Source: Salvelinus alpinus (lineage: Eukaryota; Chordata; Actinopteri; Salmoniformes; Salmonidae). From it: 64,000 bases of DNA. Where the stretch lies: assembly GCF_045679555.1 (NCBI RefSeq), contig NC_092091.1, forward strand, positions 67,406,394 to 67,470,393. The letters are read 5' to 3'. This document shows, piece after piece, positions 1 through 11,915 of the stretch. The position numbers were made by a program, and so were the translations under genes. Within the stretch, counting starts at the first letter, position 1. Each line of letters opens with the position of its first letter. The notes below the pieces were generated by a model. The model was not told the origin of the DNA and ran no database searches. It saw only the letters and a program-made list of their open reading frames with translations.

Positions 1-321
1 ACCTCCGACTTCAACTGTAGCTATGGGATCTTTCTCTCTGTCTCTGTCATCACCACCGCCTGCATAGCAGCGACATCACTTCCAGTTTAGGCCTGCAGGT
101 CTCTCCACAGGTGGAGAGGGAGAACATTCAGAGGACTGAATAAGAGAGGACAGATGTTTCTCTCTCTCTCTCATGGTGGGGAGCACATTTCATATAGAGT
201 TGATGACCTCACCATGGGTGTACAGGGGGATGGGAAGGGTTATGATTGGAAAGGGATGGTAAAAACGTTGTCTCAGTGTTGTTATGTGATCTTTACCTGA
301 CCTTTACATGTATTCTGTATA
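1..321. other. Intergenic, no gene seen
   Basis: Only short CT runs; no open frame or recognisable repeat. Confidence 0.5.
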
Positions 322-322
322 C

Positions 323-475
323 CAGTGGAGGCTGCTGAGGGGAGGACAGCTCATAATAATAGCTGGAACGACGCAGGTAGAATGGAATCAAACGCATAGT
401 GCCATTCCACTAATTCCACTCACTCCATTACCACGAGCCCGTTGTCCCAAATTAAGGTGCCACCAGCCTCCTGTG
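323..475. mobile_element. Short non-autonomous TIR element (MITE)
   Basis: The element starts CAGTGGAGGCTG and ends CAGCCTCCTGTG, an imperfect inverted pair, with no coding capacity. The interior (GGAGGAC..., ACCACGAGCCCGT...) resembles a short repeat I know to be frequent in salmonid genomes. It sits directly beside the Tc1 copy that follows. Confidence 0.65.
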
Positions 476-488
476 CGGTATACATATA

Positions 489-1446
489 CAGTACCAGTCA
501 AAAGTTTGGACACACCTTCTCATTCAAGGGTTTTTCTTTTCTACATTGTAGAATAACAGTGAAGACATCAAAACTATGAAATAACACATAGAATCATGTA
601 GTAACCAAAAAAGTGTTATATTGTAGATTCTTCAAAGTAGCCATGCTTTGCCTCGATGACAGCTTTGCACACTCTTGGCATTCTCTCAACCAGCTTCACC
701 TGGAATGCTTTTCCAACAGTCTTGAAGGAGTTCCCACATATGCTGAGCACTTGTTGGCTGCTTTTCCTTTACTCTGCGGTCCAACACATCTAAAAAAATA
801 TAAAAAAATATAAGATTTGACTCATCAGACCAAAGGACAGATTTCCACCGGTCTAATGTCCATTGCTCGTGTTTCTTGGCCCAAGCAGGTCTCTTCTCTC
901 TGAACTTATCCTCTGCAGCAGCGGTAACTCTGGGTCTTCCTTTCCTGTGGTGGTCCTCATGAAAGCCAGTTTCATCACAGCGCTTGATGGTTTTTGCGAC
1001 TGCACTTGAAGAAACTTTCAAACTTTCTAGAAATGTTCCAGATTGACTGACCTTCATGTCTTAAAGTAATGATGGATTGTCATTTCTCTTTGCTTATTTG
1101 AGCTGTTCCTGCCATTATATGGACTTCGTCTTTTACCAAATAGGGCTATCTTCGGTATACCACCCCTACATTGTCACAACACACCTGTTAATTGAAATGC
1201 ATTCCAGGTGACTACCTCATGAAACTGGTTGAGAGAATGCCAAGAGTGTGCACAGCTCTCATCAAGGCCAAGTGTAGCTACTTTGAATAATCTGATTTGT
1301 TTAACACTTTTTTGGTTACTACATGATTCCATATGTGTTATTTCATAGTGTTGATGTCTTCACTTTTGTTCTACAATGTAGAAAATAGTAAAAATAAAGA
1401 AAAACCCTTGAATGAGTAGGTGTGTCCAAACTTTTGACTGGTACTG
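489..1446 (-). mobile_element. Tc1/mariner-like transposon, internally deleted
   Basis: Inverted ends begin CAGTACCAGTCAAAAGT and finish ACTTTTGACTGGTACTG, with TA dinucleotides directly outside (487-488 and 1447-1448), the Tc1 target duplication. The minus-strand open frame at 686-1057 joins the N-terminal HTH part of a Tc1 transposase (about residues 1-50, ending ...AAEDKF) to the WSDES region of the catalytic domain and then to the extreme C-terminus (DRRVKEKQPTSAQHMW). Most of the DDE domain is deleted. At 958 bp against roughly 1.6 kb for a full element it is non-autonomous. A sister copy with a different deletion lies at 52873-53948. Confidence 0.9.
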
Positions 1447-1448
1447 TA

Positions 1449-1740
1449 TGTTACCCAGAGCATCTTTCCAGAAAATATGTATTTTTAAGTTGTAGATTTT
1501 ATTGTGTATTTATGACTTTTGTAAATTGTGTCAAATAATTCAGCATTAGCTGCCATTGATACTGTGTTGCCTTACTGAATTTGAAATAAACCATTCTCTC
1601 TTACAGGTTTTCCCGCCATTCTGGGATGAGATTCCCTTTCCATGAACGGAAAAGGAGAGAAAATTAAACAGCAATGATACACAACTCAATACCAAAGACA
1701 GCTCTTGTCTGTCAATCTCAAACACAACCCTGCTTTGATG
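1449..1740. other. Intergenic, no gene seen
   Basis: AT-rich DNA between the Tc1 copy and a minisatellite; nothing recognisable. Confidence 0.5.
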
Positions 1741-2128
1741 GGTCAGTCAGACAGTCAGACAGTCAGTCAGACATTCAGTCAGACAATCAGACAGACAGAC
1801 AGTCAGTCAGTCAGATAGTCAGACAGTTGGTCAGATAGTCTGACAGTCGGTCAGATAGTCAGACAGTCAGTCGGTCAGACAGTCAGTCGGTCAGATAGTC
1901 AGATAGTCTGACAGCCGGTCAGATAGTCTGACAGCCGGTCAGATAGTCTGACAGCCGGTCAGATAGTCTGACAGCCGGTCAGATAGTCTGACAGCCGGTC
2001 AGATAGTCTGACAGTCGGTCAGATAGTCTGACAGTCGGTCAGATAGTCTGACAGTCACTCAGTCAGACAGTCAGTCACTCAGACAGTCAGTCAGTCAGAC
2101 AGACAGTCAGTCAGTCAGTTAGTCGACA
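1741..2128. repeat. Minisatellite built from CAGT/CAGA words
   Basis: The array consists of CAGT and CAGA tetramers at its edges. Its centre (about 1890-2050) is a higher-order unit of 20 bp, GGTCAGATAGTCTGACAGCC, with C/T variants, repeated about seven times. This suggests a tetranucleotide tract that seeded a longer repeat unit. Confidence 0.9.
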
Positions 2129-2616
2129 GCCCATCACACCACATGCTCCGGACCAGCTGCAAAAAAACAACTCGTAATCCAATTCAGATGGAGGATTCCA
2201 GGAAAGTAGAGAGTGATAGACTGTAACAGGAACATCTGGACAGACAGGGCTCTCTACACAATCACCTACTGTCAACAACATCATACACTTGGATTAGATC
2301 TTCTGGATTTCTCCAGTCCAGACCTTACTTGGGTATTTCCAAACCTGAGGATCTGAAGGGAATAGGTGTGACTTTCGCTCACAGTTAAAAATGGTACGTT
2401 TTATTTAGCTATTTCAGTCACACAAAAAACTGGTTTCTTCTGTCAATTGCCATCATTAAAATCTACTAATCTCCAACCTGAGGAGGATCTATAATGTATG
2501 ACCGATATATGATCAGAGTTTGACCAGCGTTACTGTATGAAAAAGGTCAAAATGGGATTGTATTCACGCTTGAAACAGACAATGCTCATATGGGGTTGTC
2601 TGTGGACCAGTCAAAA
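2129..2616. other. Intergenic, no gene seen
   Basis: Unique-looking sequence between two minisatellites; no exon-like open frame with splice signals found. Confidence 0.4.
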
Positions 2617-3574
2617 TAGAATGGGGCCGGTGTTGTGCCCTACTCTGGACTGTATAGAATGGGACCGGTGTTGTGCCCTACTCTGGACTGTATAGAATGG
2701 CCGGTGTTGTGCCCTACTCTGGACTGTATAGAATGGGGCCGGTGTTGTGCCCTACTCTGGACTGTATAGAATGGGGCCGGTGTTGTGCCCTACTCTGGAC
2801 TGTATAGAATGGGGCCGGTGTTGTGCCCTACTCTGGACTGTATAGAATGGGACCGGTGTTGTGCCCTACTCTGGACTGTATAGAATGGGGCCGGTGTTGT
2901 GCCCTACTCTGGACTGTATAGAATGGGGCCGGTGTTGTGCCCTACTCTGGACTGTATAGAATGGGGCCGGTGTTGTGCCCTACTCTGGACTGTATAGAAT
3001 GGGGCCGGTGTTGTGCCCTAGTCTGGACTGTATAGAATGGGGCCGGTGTTGTACCCTACTCTGGACTGTATAGAATGGGGCCGGTGTTGTGCCCTACTCT
3101 GGACTGTATAGAATGGGGCCGGTGTTGTGCCCTACTCTGGACTGTATAGAATGGGGCCGGTGTTGTGCCCTACTCTGGACTGTATAGAATGGGGCCGGTG
3201 TTGTGCCCTACTCTGGACTGTATAGAATGGGGCCGGTGTTGTGCCCTACTCTGGACTGTATAGAATGGGGGCCGGTGTTGTGCCCTACTCTGGACTGTAT
3301 AGAATGGGGCCGGTGTTGTGCCCTACTCTGGACTGTATAGAATGGGGCCGGTGTTGTGCCCTACTCTGGACTGTATAGAATGGGGCCGGTGTTGTGCCCT
3401 ACTCTGGACTGTATAGAATGGTGCCGGTGTTGTGCCCTACTCTGGACTGTATAGAATGGGGCCGGTGTTGTGCCCTACTCTGGACTGTATAGAATGGGGC
3501 CGGTGTTGTGCCCTACTCTGGACTGTATAGAATGGGGGCCGGTGTTGTGCCCTACTCTGGACTGTATAGAATGG
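2617..3574. repeat. 38-bp minisatellite, about 25 copies
   Basis: The unit begins GAATGGGGCCGGTGTTGTGC and ends GGACTGTATA (38 bp). About 25 head-to-tail copies are present with very few substitutions and occasional one- or two-base changes in the G run. 38 is not a multiple of three, so the array is not a coding repeat. Confidence 0.95.
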
Positions 3575-3958
3575 GGGAGGGTTTGGGCTACTCTGATAAA
3601 CTTACATTAGCTTTATACAGAATGTTCTGAGAACAGGAGTGGTAAAAATGTAAATGAGAAACCAAAGGTAATGTGATGGGTAAGGCTTCAGTATCACCTT
3701 ATTAGTCATCAGACACAATAACTACCAAGCTAGATCACACATTATCTGATAAATGGTTACTACAAGTCATTATTTGATCACTGGTCGTTGGTTACTACAG
3801 GCGACCCCGTAGAGCTGTGATAATCTGATATCCGATCCCCCTCCTAAAGGTAAGCCTGACCTACACTTTTCTTTCTTCCCTAAATCACATTAACCTCCCA
3901 AACATCTTCCAGCCCTGCCGTCCCCTTCTCTAACCTCTCTTACCCAACAACATACTTA
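3575..3958. other. Intergenic, no gene seen
   Basis: No open frame or recognised repeat beyond the end of the minisatellite. Confidence 0.4.
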
Positions 3959-4061
3959 GGGTGTGTCCCAAATGGCACCCTATTCCCTACACAGTGCACA
4001 TAGTGCTATGGGCCCTATAGGTTGTGTAATATATAGAGAGGATGCCATTTGGGATGCAGTT
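3959..4061. mobile_element. Short TIR repeat, degraded MITE
   Basis: The left end reads GTGTCCCAAATGGCACCC and the right end GATGCCATTTGGGATGCA, an inverted pair around an AT-rich core. A further degraded relative appears to lie near 16027-16095. Confidence 0.6.
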
Positions 4062-4076
4062 ACGCCTCTCGCTTAC

Positions 4077-4140
4077 AGGACCCAATGAAGCATCACACAA
4101 ATATCTGTAGGACCCAATGAAGCATCACACAAATATCTGT
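4077..4140. repeat. Perfect 32-bp tandem duplication
   Basis: 4077-4108 and 4109-4140 are identical; the unit starts AGGACCCAATGAAGCATCAC. The absence of mismatches suggests a recent event or an assembly duplication. Confidence 0.95.
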
Positions 4141-4659
4141 AGCAGACAGGTCCCACTCTTATCCGCCCTCTGCCCATTTAAGCTGAAACACACGCTGCCG
4201 TTTACACAAGAGCTCCATAAAAGTGCCCAGGCAGAGCTATCTATCTATCTATCTCCCTTCCTTGCCTGCCATTCATTCAGCCTGTGTTGGGTTAGTGCGC
4301 TAACTGCCGCTAACGCTAACCCGTTGGTGAGTAGTTAGCATAGCCAGGCAGAATTAATGGGAATCAGAGGGATCTAATAGGTTAGCCCATGATCACATGT
4401 CATTGACAAGGCCTGTTAGCCTGACCTGTGCCGTTCCAAGCCTGCGCTAGCTGCTAGCCACCAATCCCTACCAACCCCATTGATCATTTTGCGCTAGCTG
4501 CTTCAGTCAGTGCTGTTAATCAATTTAGGGGCCGGGGCTGTAGGATGAGGAGCCAGTAATGATGCTCTCTGCTCTCTCCCCAGAGACGGGGCATTATAAA
4601 GAAGCTACATTATTTATCAGCAGGGCCTGGATGGGGCCTCCATTAGCCCCCACTCAATT
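4141..4659. other. Intergenic, no confirmed gene
   Basis: Contains a short CTAT run near 4239 and several GCTAGC/GCTAAC words. One 73-residue open frame overlaps the duplicated segment but has no recognisable domain; I do not call it a gene. Confidence 0.4.
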
Positions 4660-5000
4660 GAGTCGCTGGCAATGAAGGGAGGAGTGGATGGAGAGAGGAA
4701 TAAAGAGATGCAGAGAGATAAAGAGGAGCGGAGAGAGGGATGAAGAGAGGTAAAGAGGAGAGGAGAGAGGGATGAAGAGATGGAGAGAGATAACGAATAG
4801 AGAGAGGGATGGGAGAGGAGGGTGTGTGTGCGTGCGTGAGTGTGTACGTTCGTGTGTACGTGCATGTGCAAGTGTGTCTGAGAGAGAGAAAAAGAGTGAA
4901 CAGAGAGACCGAGGGAGGAAAGAGGGAGAGAGAGAGGGAAAGAGAGAGAGGGGGAAAGAGTGAGGAGAGAGAGAGAGGAACGAGGGAGGAGAGCGAAGGG
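4660..5000. repeat. Purine-rich GA tract with a GT island
   Basis: The strand is almost entirely G and A (GAGAGA, GGGAGGA words) with a GTGTGTGCGTGCG island at about 4820-4880. Overlapping open frames here are low-complexity translations. Confidence 0.9.
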
Positions 5001-6416
5001 GGATGCAAATTCTCATTAATACACACACTGTCTAGCCTCTCGCGTAAACCTTCCACTTCACACAAGAGTGTTCCCTCTAACTGTCAGCTCAGCAGCCCAA
5101 CACAAATAGTGACTGTATGGCCTCGTTGTGCTGTCTCCCTCTCACTCTGTGTGGCCTGACCCATCGCCATGGAGGAGGTGTATCTATTCCATGTATTATG
5201 TGTTCATTAACACACAGATAACAATCATCAAGTGCCAAAACTGGATGTCAAGTATCGATGAATGATCTCCAAAAAGCAGCAGAGAGAATGTTTCGGCAAG
5301 CAAGCCCTCACGAACTAGGCCTACCCACAACACCCAAACAACCATACCTCCCCAGTCTCTACAGTAGACAGAAATAACCAGACAGACAGGAAGACGGAGA
5401 GGTGTTGCCCTTGGTGACTAGACACAGCATTGACCCAGGAGGTCACTACACAAATCTAGGGTCAGTTATCACACACGCACACATGCGCGCACACACACAC
5501 ACATCCACCACACCTCACGTTAGCCACAGACATAACTCAACCACTGTAACCAACACATGGGCTTTCAATCAGCTATCCCAACCATCCCAGGCATTTGGGG
5601 TAAGTGTTGTTTGTGGTGGTTGGGCTGGTGGGGAGAACACCTCTGGCCAATACATCATGAGGGGTCTGGGATGGGTCGCACATATAGAGAAGGGCTAATC
5701 TGAGGATGCCTCTGTCTGAACTGAGAATTATGTTATGGCTGGACACTGGAACTTGTTTATTCCTATAAGGGGGAAATGTCTCTCCAAGTTCACCATGTGC
5801 TGTACCAGACTGAATACAGGAGATGTCCACCTATAGATGAACAGAAGAGGAACTGAGAAATGTGCCATTTCCTCTGTATAAGATCTAGGTTAAATGTCTA
5901 AGCTAAGACTGTACTAATTTTTACAGTGTTAACTACACAGAAGAATACCTCATTCTCTGAGATAATGTTGCATATGAATTATCAATATCACTATCAACAC
6001 TAGGATTTAGAGATACAGTAGACATGTCCCTTTCACTCCTTCTCTTATCCTGTCTTTAGCGAACCCAACATCTATCTGTTATCAGACCATTCCAGAAATA
6101 TCACATCTTTATAACTATGTAACACAGGCATTGCATCATAATCTTTATATCTATTTAAAAGTTTGAATAAAGCCAAAGTGTCAGTCTACAGTGTGCCCCG
6201 CAAAAAAAAACAGAAACAAATTGTTCATTTATAATAAAACACAAACCTGAATTTGACAAGAATGCAGCAGGATTCAACAATTGTACTAAATCATGGACAA
6301 GGACAAATTCCAGTCCCTTGAGTAATCTGATATGTCATCTTCAATGATGTCAGGAGATCTGGCCCTGCTGCTCAGGGTCTCACAGACACACAGGCTCTGC
6401 ATCCATGAGGCATGGA
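5001..6416. other. Intergenic, no gene seen
   Basis: Includes a short CA run near 5470-5505. No exon with convincing splice sites or homology was seen on either strand. Confidence 0.4.
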
Positions 6417-6505
6417 ACACACACACACACACACACACATGTGTGCACACAATGCACGCACACACACGCACACATGCATGTGCACGCGCGCGCAAACACA
6501 CACGA
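6417..6505. repeat. CA microsatellite, interrupted
   Basis: CA dinucleotides with TG/CG interruptions (CACGCACACA, GCGCGCGC). Confidence 0.9.
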
Positions 6506-7164
6506 TGGAAAAGATAGATAGCCTATGTTGATTATTTAAAGCAAGTCATTTAGCAATGAGACACAGCTTCCCTCCAAATGGACACTGACGTTGAGATGAA
6601 GATCACTGTTAATATCCTGGTTTTGCTGCTACATGCATGATGCATGAACATAAATCAAATAATCTGCATGACATGTACAGATGGAAAGTAAACATGTGTG
6701 TCACAAATCTGATGTTGATACTATTTCTGAGTACAAGGGGCCTACATCAGTAGCATATTAGAATTAATCACAGCAAATACAGATGGACAGACTGATATCA
6801 AACATCATACCAACACAATGCATCACAAAGGTTAACCATCAAAGCAGACTGACACATTGAAATGCACACATTGTGCACACTATAAATATTGTTCACAAGT
6901 ACGTGTTCCAACTGTAGAATACACGACAATACAATGTTACAAATATGAAATGAATCCCACATTCTACTAACGTTAATTGTCAATCAATCTCCAAATATGA
7001 TAGACAGAAAAGTTTGAAGCCTCAAAATACACTTTCACTGTCTCTATCCCTTTTAAAAAGTTGCAAATACTATTTTCTTATAAGCAATAGATCTAGTCAA
7101 CCGAACATACTCATTCCCCCAAGGTTGCTGATGTTTTGACGGGTGAAAAATAAAGTTTACAGTA
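6506..7164. other. AT-rich intergenic DNA
   Basis: AT-rich, with no recognisable feature. Confidence 0.4.
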
Positions 7165-7320
7165 CCTTATAAACAGCTATCAAGCTCGCTCTCAACGCTT
7201 CCATACTATACAGCTGCCTGTCTCTGGTCTCCTCGCGCTGGCGTCAGGGAGTCGCAGGGCCGTCGCACCCTCCGCGGAGCGCCAGTATCATGCCGCGGGA
7301 TACAGTTTGGGGCGGTCCAT
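7165..7320 (-). promoter_or_regulatory. Candidate promoter or first exon, GC-rich patch
   Basis: About 7220-7310 is rich in CpG (CTCCGCGGAGCGC, CCGCGG) inside AT-rich surroundings. On the minus strand it is followed by ATGGAAGCGTTGAGAGCGAG..., an open stretch of 13 codons running to ...TATAAG and then GTACTG, a possible splice donor at about 7161-7166. No matching downstream exon was identified, so this may equally be a non-coding first exon or chance. Confidence 0.25.
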
Positions 7321-7875
7321 GAATAACAAGACCTACTTTTACACATCTAACATTTTCATGCACTGTGGAATAAACTATAGAACAATGTATTATTTCGTGG
7401 AGTTTTTTAAAAGAGGGCTAGCTCTTTTGCTATTTTGGCAGTGGAGACTCTAGAGCAGCGCCAAGTTGATTGCCTGTAGAGGACTATATACTCATTTGAA
7501 TCCTATGTTTGTCGTTAAAAGATACAGTTATGTGCTGCATATTTTATGTGCAAATTGCGTGAATGAGAAAATAAGTACAGTTAGCATATTTATTTTACGA
7601 AGCTGTGAACATGTTTGAGGGTTTGATTCATTGTGATTAGATAGCAGAACATTCTTGCAGATGGATTGGCACAGCTGTTTTTGATGAACAGTTGCATTTT
7701 TTCTAAAGATACATTTATTGCCATTAATGTATTGCTGATTCAACAAAATGGCCACACACATTCACACACTGTAAATAAAGATTGTGATCATTTCTTGTCG
7801 AAGGAATGCATTGAATGAATTATAAATGAATGCATATAACCGACACAAAAACGTAGGTTATCCTGGTGTAATGCT
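7321..7875. other. AT-rich intergenic DNA
   Basis: No feature identified; a 77-residue minus-strand open frame has no recognisable domain. Confidence 0.4.
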
Positions 7876-7945
7876 TTATAATATAATAGTATATGCCATT
7901 TAGCAGACGCTTTTATTCAAAATGACTTACAGTCAAGCGTGTAAA
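7876..7945. mobile_element. SINE fragment, conserved fish core
   Basis: Contains CATTTAGCAGACGCTTTTAT followed by CAAAATGACTTACAGTCA, very close to a motif widely repeated in fish SINEs. Only this core is present, with no tRNA-like head. The family name is not certain. Confidence 0.55.
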
Positions 7946-7964
7946 CACATACATTCTGATATTA

Positions 7965-8747
7965 TACTGAACAAAAATATAAACACAACATGCAACAATT
8001 TCAAAGATTGTACTGAGTTACAGTTCATATCAGGATATCAGTCAATTTAAATAAATAAATTAGGCCCTAATCTATGGATTTTACATGACTGGGCAGGGAG
8101 CAGCCATGGGTGGGCCTGGGAGGGCATAGGCCCACCCACTTGGGAGCCAGGCCCAGGCAATCAGAATGAGTTTTTCCCCACAAAGGGGCTTTATTATAGA
8201 CATAAATATATATGGTCTCAGACGATCCCTCAGGTGATGAAGCCGGATGTGGAGGTCCTGGGCTGGCGTGGTTACAATGTGGTCTGCGTTTGTGAGCCCG
8301 GTTGGACATACTGCCAAATTCTCTAAAACGACGTTGGAGGTGACTTATGGTAGAGAAATTAACACTTAATTTTCTGCCAACAGCTCTGGTGGACATTCCT
8401 GCAGTCAGCATGCCAATTTCACACTCCCTCAAAACTTGAGACATTTGTGGCATTGGGTTGTGTGACAAAACTGCACATTTTATTGCCTTTTATTTCCCCC
8501 AGCACAAGGTGCACCGGTGTAATGATCATGCTGTTTAATCAACTTATTCATATGCCCCACCTGTCAGGTGGACGAATTATCTTGGTAAATGAGAAATGCT
8601 CACGAACAGGGATGTAATCAAATTTGTGCACAACATTTAAGAGAAATAAGCTTTTTGTGCACATGGAACATTTCTGGGATCTTTTATTTCAGCTCATGAA
8701 ACATCGGATCAGCACTTTACATGGTGCATTTATATTTTTGTTCAGTA
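7965..8747 (-). mobile_element. Tc1/mariner-like transposon, deletion derivative
   Basis: Inverted ends TACTGAACAAAAATATAAA and the complementary TTTATATTTTTGTTCAGTA are flanked by TA. The minus-strand open frame at 8067-8468 opens like a Tc1 transposase N-terminus with a helix-turn-helix (AGMSTRAVGRKLSVNFSTIS) and then runs into unrelated frame. The DDE catalytic half is missing. Length 783 bp; non-autonomous. Confidence 0.85.
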
Positions 8748-8749
8748 TA

Positions 8750-9776
8750 TATTCAATAACCAGAATATGCCAATTTACTGTAGACCTAATATAAGCCTAT
8801 TATCACCGCAAGTTAAAAATACACCTTCTGTCTCAGAACTGGATCAGTAATCTCTTGCCAATATGAGAGAAAGAGCGATAACACTGGTGTGGTTATCTGA
8901 TGGAACTGATCTGAACTCTTGAACTGATCTGTGCTAAGCTTGTTCTTAGTTCCCCTTCTTTGATTGTGGCGCGATAAGCACTATTTATGTAGTCGGGAGA
9001 ACTAAAGTGTCTAAGGCAAGTGTCAACACAAAGAGCATGTTCTGTCATGTCCTCATATAGGCTACCATCTCAAATGAACACCTTGCTCCAGGGCCTAGGC
9101 CTAAAGACAGTGTTTTAAAGTAAAGTGGAGAATGACAGCTGTGTTACAACTTAACAACAATGGACCTGTATTAAATGTGGGGAAAGACGGCTTAGTTGGT
9201 ATCAACCCTCATTTTGATAGTTGCACTGTCAGAGAGAACGAAGCTGCAACGATTCATCAAACCATCTCATTAATACTGCATGCTAATGCATGAAAATAGA
9301 CGTTAGGGTATCAGGCAGGCAGCAAGCAGGCTGGATGACAGGAACATTAAGTTTAATTTCCTCTCTCAGATTTGTGTGAGAGAAATGATACTAGACTGCA
9401 GACATAAACCCATTTTATATGTATTGACTGAATTGATAAATAGGCTCAATACATAGGCTAATAATAATTACTGATCATTTACAATTGTGGGATAGTGCAC
9501 CATAGCCTAGCCTACATCTGGAAGCCTGTAAGAAAATGAAGCAAAGAAGAATAGAATACAATAGAATATGACATGATAGACTACAATAGAATATAACATA
9601 CTGGAATAGAACAGAATAGAATAGGCCTATGCCATGATGACAGTGAACCTGTCATTATCATAAAATTACCATTGACATGTTTTATGAGAAATAGGCTAAA
9701 TAGATCTTCCTTTTGAGATGAAAGATTTTTTACCAGTCAAGAATTTTCACCGGTCAAGTTTGACATGGCTATTTGG
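8750..9776. other. Intergenic, no gene seen
   Basis: Includes an imperfect AATAGAATA-type tract at about 9555-9630. No gene evidence. Confidence 0.4.
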
Positions 9777-10040
9777 CAAATTGGAGGGAATAGCCGCCGG
9801 CAGCAAACAGAGACAAGCCGGTGGAACTAGATTCTCCTCAGGACTACTAGCGGCGGAGGAAAACCGCTGAAAGTGGAAGTTACTAGCGCAGGTTACGTCA
9901 CGGGGCTGGCGACAGAATGTCTGAGTGAGGCGAGAGCAAGCTGCATGTGAATGTGAAGTGAAATCTGGGAAAACAGTGCGATGCGCGAGCGTGTTGGGAG
10001 CAGTTGAGGAGGAAAGACAAGGACTCTCGGAGGAGCCCTG
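9777..10040 (+). promoter_or_regulatory. GC-rich promoter-like region with CRE-like site
   Basis: CpG density rises sharply (GCCGCCGGC, GCGGCGGAGG, GATGCGCGAGCG). A CRE-like TTACGTCA lies at 9893-9900. This could be the start of a gene whose coding exons are outside the window or unrecognised. The strand is a guess. Confidence 0.3.
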
Positions 10041-10394
10041 AATTAGAATAAAATTGTCAGCAAATTTGATTACTTTGCTGTTTTAGAGCAGCAACAGTGT
10101 CTGTTTGCTCTCTCTTGTTCTGGCTGTACTTTTACAGACTGCAACTCACTGTCCAAATACTGTATATTAATTTGTTTGCAAAGCTGGCAGCCACCCTTAG
10201 GCAAATATTTGCATTATGGCACCATCATATCTGATAAACACAGAGATAAAACAATGCACATGTTCTGTGCCAGACAGACTATCAGTGTAAGCATAGCATA
10301 ATTGTAATCAATTTATCAAACCTATTTGAATCAGAACCTTTACAAGTTATTTTGATTACTTGATTGCAAAAGAATGTATGCATTTGCTGATATA
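10041..10394. other. Intergenic, no gene seen
   Basis: AT-rich sequence leading up to a Tc1 left end; nothing recognised. Confidence 0.4.
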
Positions 10395-11290
10395 CACTAT
10401 ATATACAAAAGTATGTGGACACCCCTTCAAATTAGTGGATTTGTCTATTTCAGCCACACCTGTTGCTGACAGGTGTATAAAATCATGCACATAGACAAAC
10501 ACTGGCAGTAGAATGGCCTTACTGAAGAGCTCAATGACTTTCAACGTGGCACCATCATAGGATGCCACCTTTCCAGCAAGTCAGTTTGTCAAATTTCTGC
10601 GCTGCTAGAGCTGCCCCGGTCAACCTTTAAGTGCTGTTATTGTGAATTGGAAACATCTAGGAGCAACACAGACTCAGCACGAAGTGGTAGGCCACACAAG
10701 CTCACAGAATGAGACCACCGAGTGCTGAAGCACATAGCACGTAAAAATCTTCTGTCCTCGGTTGCAACACTCACTACTGAGTTCCAAACAGCCTCTGGAA
10801 GCAACATCAGCACAATAACTTTTCATCGGGAGCTTCATGAAATGGGTTTCCAAGGCCGAGCAGCCACACACAAGCCTAAGATCACCAGACGCAATGAGTC
10901 GGCTGGAGTGGTAAGCTCGCTGCCATTGGACTCTGGAGCAGTGGAAACGTGTTCTCTGGAGTGATGAATCACGCTTCACCGTCTGGCGGACAAATCTTGG
11001 GTTGGCAGATGCCAGGAGAATGCTTCCTGCCCAAAGCATAGTGCCAACTGTAAAGTTTGGTGGAAGAGGAATAATGGTATGGGGCTATTTTTCATGGTTC
11101 GGGCTAGGCCCCTTAGTTCCAGTGAAGGGAAATCTTAACGCCACAGCATACAATGACATTCTAGACCATTCTGTGCTTCCAACTTTGTGGCAACAGTTTG
11201 AAGAAGGCCCTTTCCTGTTTCAGCATGACAATGCCCCTGTGCACGAAGCAAGGTCCATACAGAAATGGTTTGTTGAGGTCGGTGTGGAAT
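10395..11290 (+). mobile_element. Tc1-like transposon, 3' truncated, pseudogenised transposase
   Basis: The left end (CACTATATATACAAAAGT, preceded by TA) leads into a plus-strand transposase reading frame. Recognisable pieces are KNLLSSVATLTTEFQTASGS (open frame 10722-10964) and [16 protein letters not shown] near 11223-11270, the region of the second catalytic D. Frameshifts and stops separate the pieces. The copy ends abruptly at about 11290, before the ELERR/DLNPIEHLW region and before a right inverted end. A minus-oriented relative is at 35664-36901. Confidence 0.85.
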
Positions 11291-11915
11291 AGAATGACAG
11301 ACTCCTAGATTATGGCGGATGGCGGTCGGTATGACACTGGCCTTTCATGGAATGTTTGACTCATCCTAATTTTGATTAAACTCATTTGTCTACTCATATA
11401 GTCAATGGATACCTTATATTGTTCTTCAGAAACTGTTAACACAAGAAAAGAAAAATGCATCTGAACTGTAATATCATAGTAAAAGTCATTAGAGATTTCA
11501 TGAAAGCAGGACTATGGAAAGAACTGGGAAATAGAGTCAACCACCTTATCTTCCATATGCTGTCTCACCACCATTCTTTCTAGTGATGTGTGTGTGTGTG
11601 TCTTTTTCTTTCCTGAGATGTTCTATGACAGGTCCTATTGTTAGGTCATCACACAGCTGGATACCTTGGAGTGACGGAGAAGAGAAAAGATCTATTGGAG
11701 AGGTCGTCACCTTCCCATCTCTCTTTACCACACAAACACAGGCATGCACGCACACACACACAAACACACACTGCCTGTGTACTAAATACTGGAAGGCGTT
11801 GCTTTCTAAGCACAGATCCAGGATCAGCTCTTCCCGAGACCAACCCTAACCAAAAAAAAAGGGTTCAATGCATATCTGACCCAGACCTAAGATAACCTAC
11901 TACACCCGACTCAAT
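11291..11915. other. Intergenic with short GT/CA runs
   Basis: Two CA/GT islands (about 11587-11602 and 11740-11770); overlapping short open frames are low complexity. Confidence 0.4.

Noticed and set aside
4617..5065. Overlapping 84-140-codon frames on both strands
   Set aside because: Low-complexity products of the GA-rich tract.
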